DNA of 7,468 nt from Bacteroidota bacterium (GTDB taxonomy: Bacteria > Bacteroidota > Ignavibacteria > T3Sed10-11): positions 1 to 7,468 of the forward strand of contig SKXH01000107.1 of NCBI GenBank assembly GCA_007128495.1. Reading direction: 5' to 3'. Of this stretch, positions 4,851 to 7,468 are shown in pieces (position 1 is the stretch's first letter; every line of letters begins with the position of its first letter). The notes beneath the pieces were generated by a model. That model was given only the letters and a program-made list of their open reading frames with translations. It had not been told where the DNA came from and ran no database searches. The position numbers were made by a program, and so were the translations under genes.

Positions 4851-7468
4851 ATGAAAAAAACTTTACAAAAGTTACGTGATATATTGCACGAACGTATCCT
4901 TGTGCTCGACGGCGCCATGGGTACAATGATACAGTTATATAAACTCAAGGAAGAGGATTTCCGGGGAGAACGTTTCAAAAACCATCCGGGCGATTTACAG
5001 GGTAACAATGATCTCTTATCGCTTACCCGGCCGGATGTGATACAGGAGATCCACCGAAAATATCTTGATGCGGGTGCCGATATCATCGAGACGAACACCT
5101 TCAGCGGTACCTCTATCGCACAAGCGGATTATAAAATGGAAGACCTCGCCTACGAGCTCAACCGTAAATCGGCAAAGCTCGCGAAAGAAGCGGCGGAGGA
5201 ATACACCAAAAAGGATCCGGATAAACCGAGATTTGTCGCCGGCGCTCTCGGACCAACCAATAAAACGGCATCGCTTTCTCCCGACGTTAATAATCCCGGT
5301 TATCGTGCAATTACATTCGACGATCTTGTGAAAGCATACGGCGAACAGGCACGGGGTCTACTGGACGGCGGCGCCGATATTCTTCTGGTAGAGACGGTCT
5401 TCGATACATTGAATTGTAAATCAGCGCTGTATGCAATTCAGGAACTCGGCGACGAACTGAACCGTGATATTCCCACGATGGTTTCCGGAACTATCGTCGA
5501 CCAAAGCGGTCGTACCCTTTCCGGGCAAACCGTTGAAGCGTTCTGGATATCCATCTCTCATACAAAAAATCTTTTAAGTGTGGGATTAAATTGTGCGCTC
5601 GGTGCAAAGCAGATGCGCCCGCATATTGAAGCATTATCCAAAGCTGCGACGTGCTTTGTCAGTGTATATCCGAACGCCGGCTTGCCCGATGAATTCGGTG
5701 AATACAATGAATCGCCCGATGCTATGGCAAAGCAGCTCGACGATTTTGCAAAGCACGGATTTTTCAATATTGTCGGCGGGTGCTGCGGTACGACTGACGA
5801 GCATATAAAAATGATCGCAGATGTTGCATCAAAATATACACCGCGGGAAATTCCCGAGCATGAACCATATCTACGGTTAAGCGGACTCGAGCCGCTGGTG
5901 ATCCGACCGGAAACTAATTTTGTCAACGTGGGTGAACGTACCAATGTGACCGGCTCACGGAAATTTGCGCGGCTGATCAAAGAAGAAAATTACGAGGAAG
6001 CGCTTTCGGTAGCAAAAGATCAGGTTGAAGGAGGCGCACAATTGATCGATGTCAATATGGATGAGGGAATGCTCGAGTCGGAGGAAGTGATGACGAAGTT
6101 CCTGAATCTGATGGCATCCGAGCCCGATATCGCAAAACTGCCAATAATGGTTGATTCATCAAAATGGTCTGTCATCGAGGCCGGATTGAAATGTTTGCAG
6201 GGAAGAGGCGTCGTTAATTCGATCAGCATGAAAGAGGGCGAAGAAGTATTTAAAGAGCAGGCAACAAAGATCCTGCGGTACGGTGCTTCGGTAATCGTGA
6301 TGGCATTCGACGAAAAAGGCCAGGCCGATTCGTATGAACGGCGTATTGAGATTTGTGAACGTGCGTATAAAATACTTACCGAAGAAGTCGGCTTTCCACC
6401 GCAGGATATTATATTCGATCCGAATATACTTACAGTGGCTACCGGTATGGAAGAGCATAATAATTATGCGGTTGATTATATTAAAGCCACGAAATGGATC
6501 AAAGAGAATCTGCCGCTTGCCAAGGTGAGCGGCGGAGTGAGCAATATATCGTTCTCATTCCGCGGTAACGATGCCGTACGCGAAGCAATGCACTCGGCAT
6601 TTCTCTATCATGCAATCAAAGCGGGTATGGATATGGGGATCGTTAATGCAGGACAGCTTGAGGTGTATGAGGATATACCGGATGAATTGCTTGAACGGGT
6701 GGAGGATGTGCTCTTGAATCGTCGGGACGATGCAACCGAACGATTAATAGAGTTTGCCGAGAAAGTAAAGCAAAAAGAAAAAGGAGCGGTCAAGAAGGAT
6801 GAATGGCGTGAGGGTAGTGTTGAAGAGCGGTTAAAACATGCATTGGTGAAAGGCATTGTCGATTATATTGAGGATGATACCGAAGAAGCGCGCCAAAAAT
6901 ATGACAAGCCGCTCGATGTCATTGAAGGGCCGTTAATGGATGGCATGAATGTTGTCGGCGAACTGTTTGGTTCGGGGAAAATGTTCCTGCCGCAGGTCGT
7001 GAAAAGCGCTCGTGTTATGAAAAAAGCTGTTGCGTATCTCACTCCCTATCTTGAAGAGGAAAAGAAAAGGGTGAAGGATACGAGCGAAAAAGGTAAAGTT
7101 CTGCTCGCAACGGTCAAGGGTGACGTACACGATATCGGAAAAAATATTGTCGGTGTTGTACTGAGTTGTAACAATTATGATGTCGTTGATCTCGGTGTTA
7201 TGACGCCGGCCGATAAAATCCTCGATGAAGCCGAGAAACAAAAAGCTGACATTGTCGGCTTGAGCGGACTAATCACACCGTCGCTCGATGAAATGGTGCA
7301 CGTTGCAAAGTCAATGGAAGAACGGGGATTCGATAAACCGCTCCTCATCGGCGGCGCGACGACCTCTAAAGTTCATGCAGCGGTAAAGATTGCACCTCAG
7401 TATTCGGGTTCGACAATTCACGTGCTCGATGCTTCGCAGAGCGTGCCGGTTGTCGGTAATCTGTTGAG
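4851..7468 (+). CDS. metH: Cobalamin-dependent methionine synthase, 3' end beyond window
   Basis: MetH transfers a methyl group from 5-methyltetrahydrofolate through cobalamin to homocysteine, giving methionine and tetrahydrofolate in the cytoplasm. The visible 872 codons follow the classical modular order. Homocysteine domain (1 to about 345): LDGAMGT (19-25), and zinc ligands C248 (LNCALG), C311 and C312 (GGCCGTT), one residue off the E. coli numbering 247/310/311. Pterin domain (357 to about 640): FVNVGERTNVTGS, VNMDEGML, VDSSKW, FDPNI and SGGVSNISFSFRGN (560-573). B12 cap (about 651-745): EGPLMDGMNVVG, GKMFLPQVVKSARVMKKA. B12-binding domain (from about 746): DVHDIG with the cobalt-ligand H760, and GLSGLITPSLDEM with S805 and S811. 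The frame is still open at 7468. The missing 3' part should hold the rest of this domain and, if full length (about 1,200 residues), the SAM reactivation domain. No key residue is missing. There is no Shine-Dalgarno before the ATG. Confidence 0.98.
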   Translation, partial: MKKTLQKLRDILHERILVLDGAMGTMIQLYKLKEEDFRGERFKNHPGDLQGNNDLLSLTRPDVIQEIHRKYLDAGADIIETNTFSGTSIAQADYKMEDLAYELNRKSAKLAKEAAEEYTKKDPDKPRFVAGALGPTNKTASLSPDVNNPGYRAITFDDLVKAYGEQARGLLDGGADILLVETVFDTLNCKSALYAIQELGDELNRDIPTMVSGTIVDQSGRTLSGQTVEAFWISISHTKNLLSVGLNCALGAKQMRPHIEALSKAATCFVSVYPNAGLPDEFGEYNESPDAMAKQLDDFAKHGFFNIVGGCCGTTDEHIKMIADVASKYTPREIPEHEPYLRLSGLEPLVIRPETNFVNVGERTNVTGSRKFARLIKEENYEEALSVAKDQVEGGAQLIDVNMDEGMLESEEVMTKFLNLMASEPDIAKLPIMVDSSKWSVIEAGLKCLQGRGVVNSISMKEGEEVFKEQATKILRYGASVIVMAFDEKGQADSYERRIEICERAYKILTEEVGFPPQDIIFDPNILTVATGMEEHNNYAVDYIKATKWIKENLPLAKVSGGVSNISFSFRGNDAVREAMHSAFLYHAIKAGMDMGIVNAGQLEVYEDIPDELLERVEDVLLNRRDDATERLIEFAEKVKQKEKGAVKKDEWREGSVEERLKHALVKGIVDYIEDDTEEARQKYDKPLDVIEGPLMDGMNVVGELFGSGKMFLPQVVKSARVMKKAVAYLTPYLEEEKKRVKDTSEKGKVLLATVKGDVHDIGKNIVGVVLSCNNYDVVDLGVMTPADKILDEAEKQKADIVGLSGLITPSLDEMVHVAKSMEERGFDKPLLIGGATTSKVHAAVKIAPQYSGSTIHVLDASQSVPVVGNLL

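Noticed and set aside
5558..5980. Minus-strand ORF of 140 codons opposite metH
   Set aside because: It is antisense to strongly conserved MetH sequence, including zinc-ligand and pterin-domain motifs, and its translation resembles no protein.
1..7468. Mobile element, CRISPR array, tRNA or defence system
   Set aside because: No transposase or integrase motifs, regularly spaced repeats, cloverleaf sequences or defence-type domains were seen. The genes are ordinary chromosomal ones.

Overview
The window reads as ordinary bacterial chromosome: six genes, all on the + strand and tightly spaced, with no RNA gene, insertion sequence, CRISPR array or phage gene. The base composition looks intermediate. 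None of the five start codons inside the window has a convincing Shine-Dalgarno sequence, and the starts sit behind A/T-rich leaders. That pattern is known from Bacteroidota and some related lineages, so an FCB-type or other SD-poor bacterium is a reasonable guess. No marker here fixes the phylum.

Layout. 1-1125: the 3' part of a gene for an unrecognised, cysteine-free, charged protein with a helical hairpin resembling LTxxQ-type proteins and a C-terminal coiled coil. 1126-1326: the only sizeable intergenic gap (about 200 bases), holding an A/T-only hairpin, a 12-base palindrome and a plausible promoter. 1327-1782: dut (dUTPase), probably starting at TTG. 1795-3051: an AI-2E-family membrane protein. 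3048-3728: a short, divergent RsmI-like methyltransferase that overlaps the membrane-protein gene by 4 bases. 3770-4789: a free-standing soluble protein resembling the C-terminal half of DipZ (thioredoxin fold plus beta-sandwich), whose active site is CxxS rather than CxxC. 4851-7468: metH, cobalamin-dependent methionine synthase, cut by the window edge within its B12-binding domain.

How the genes relate. dut, the AI-2E gene and the RsmI-like gene are close enough to form one transcription unit (12-base gap, then 4-base overlap). The DipZ-like gene and metH follow after 41 and 61 bases and could be read-through or have their own promoters. The genes belong to different household processes: nucleotide-pool sanitation, membrane export, rRNA modification, thiol chemistry and one-carbon metabolism. 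I see no evidence that they form a single dedicated system. The most unusual items are the monothiol DipZ-like protein, the unidentified first protein and the divergent RsmI-like enzyme. I found no clearly new biological system.
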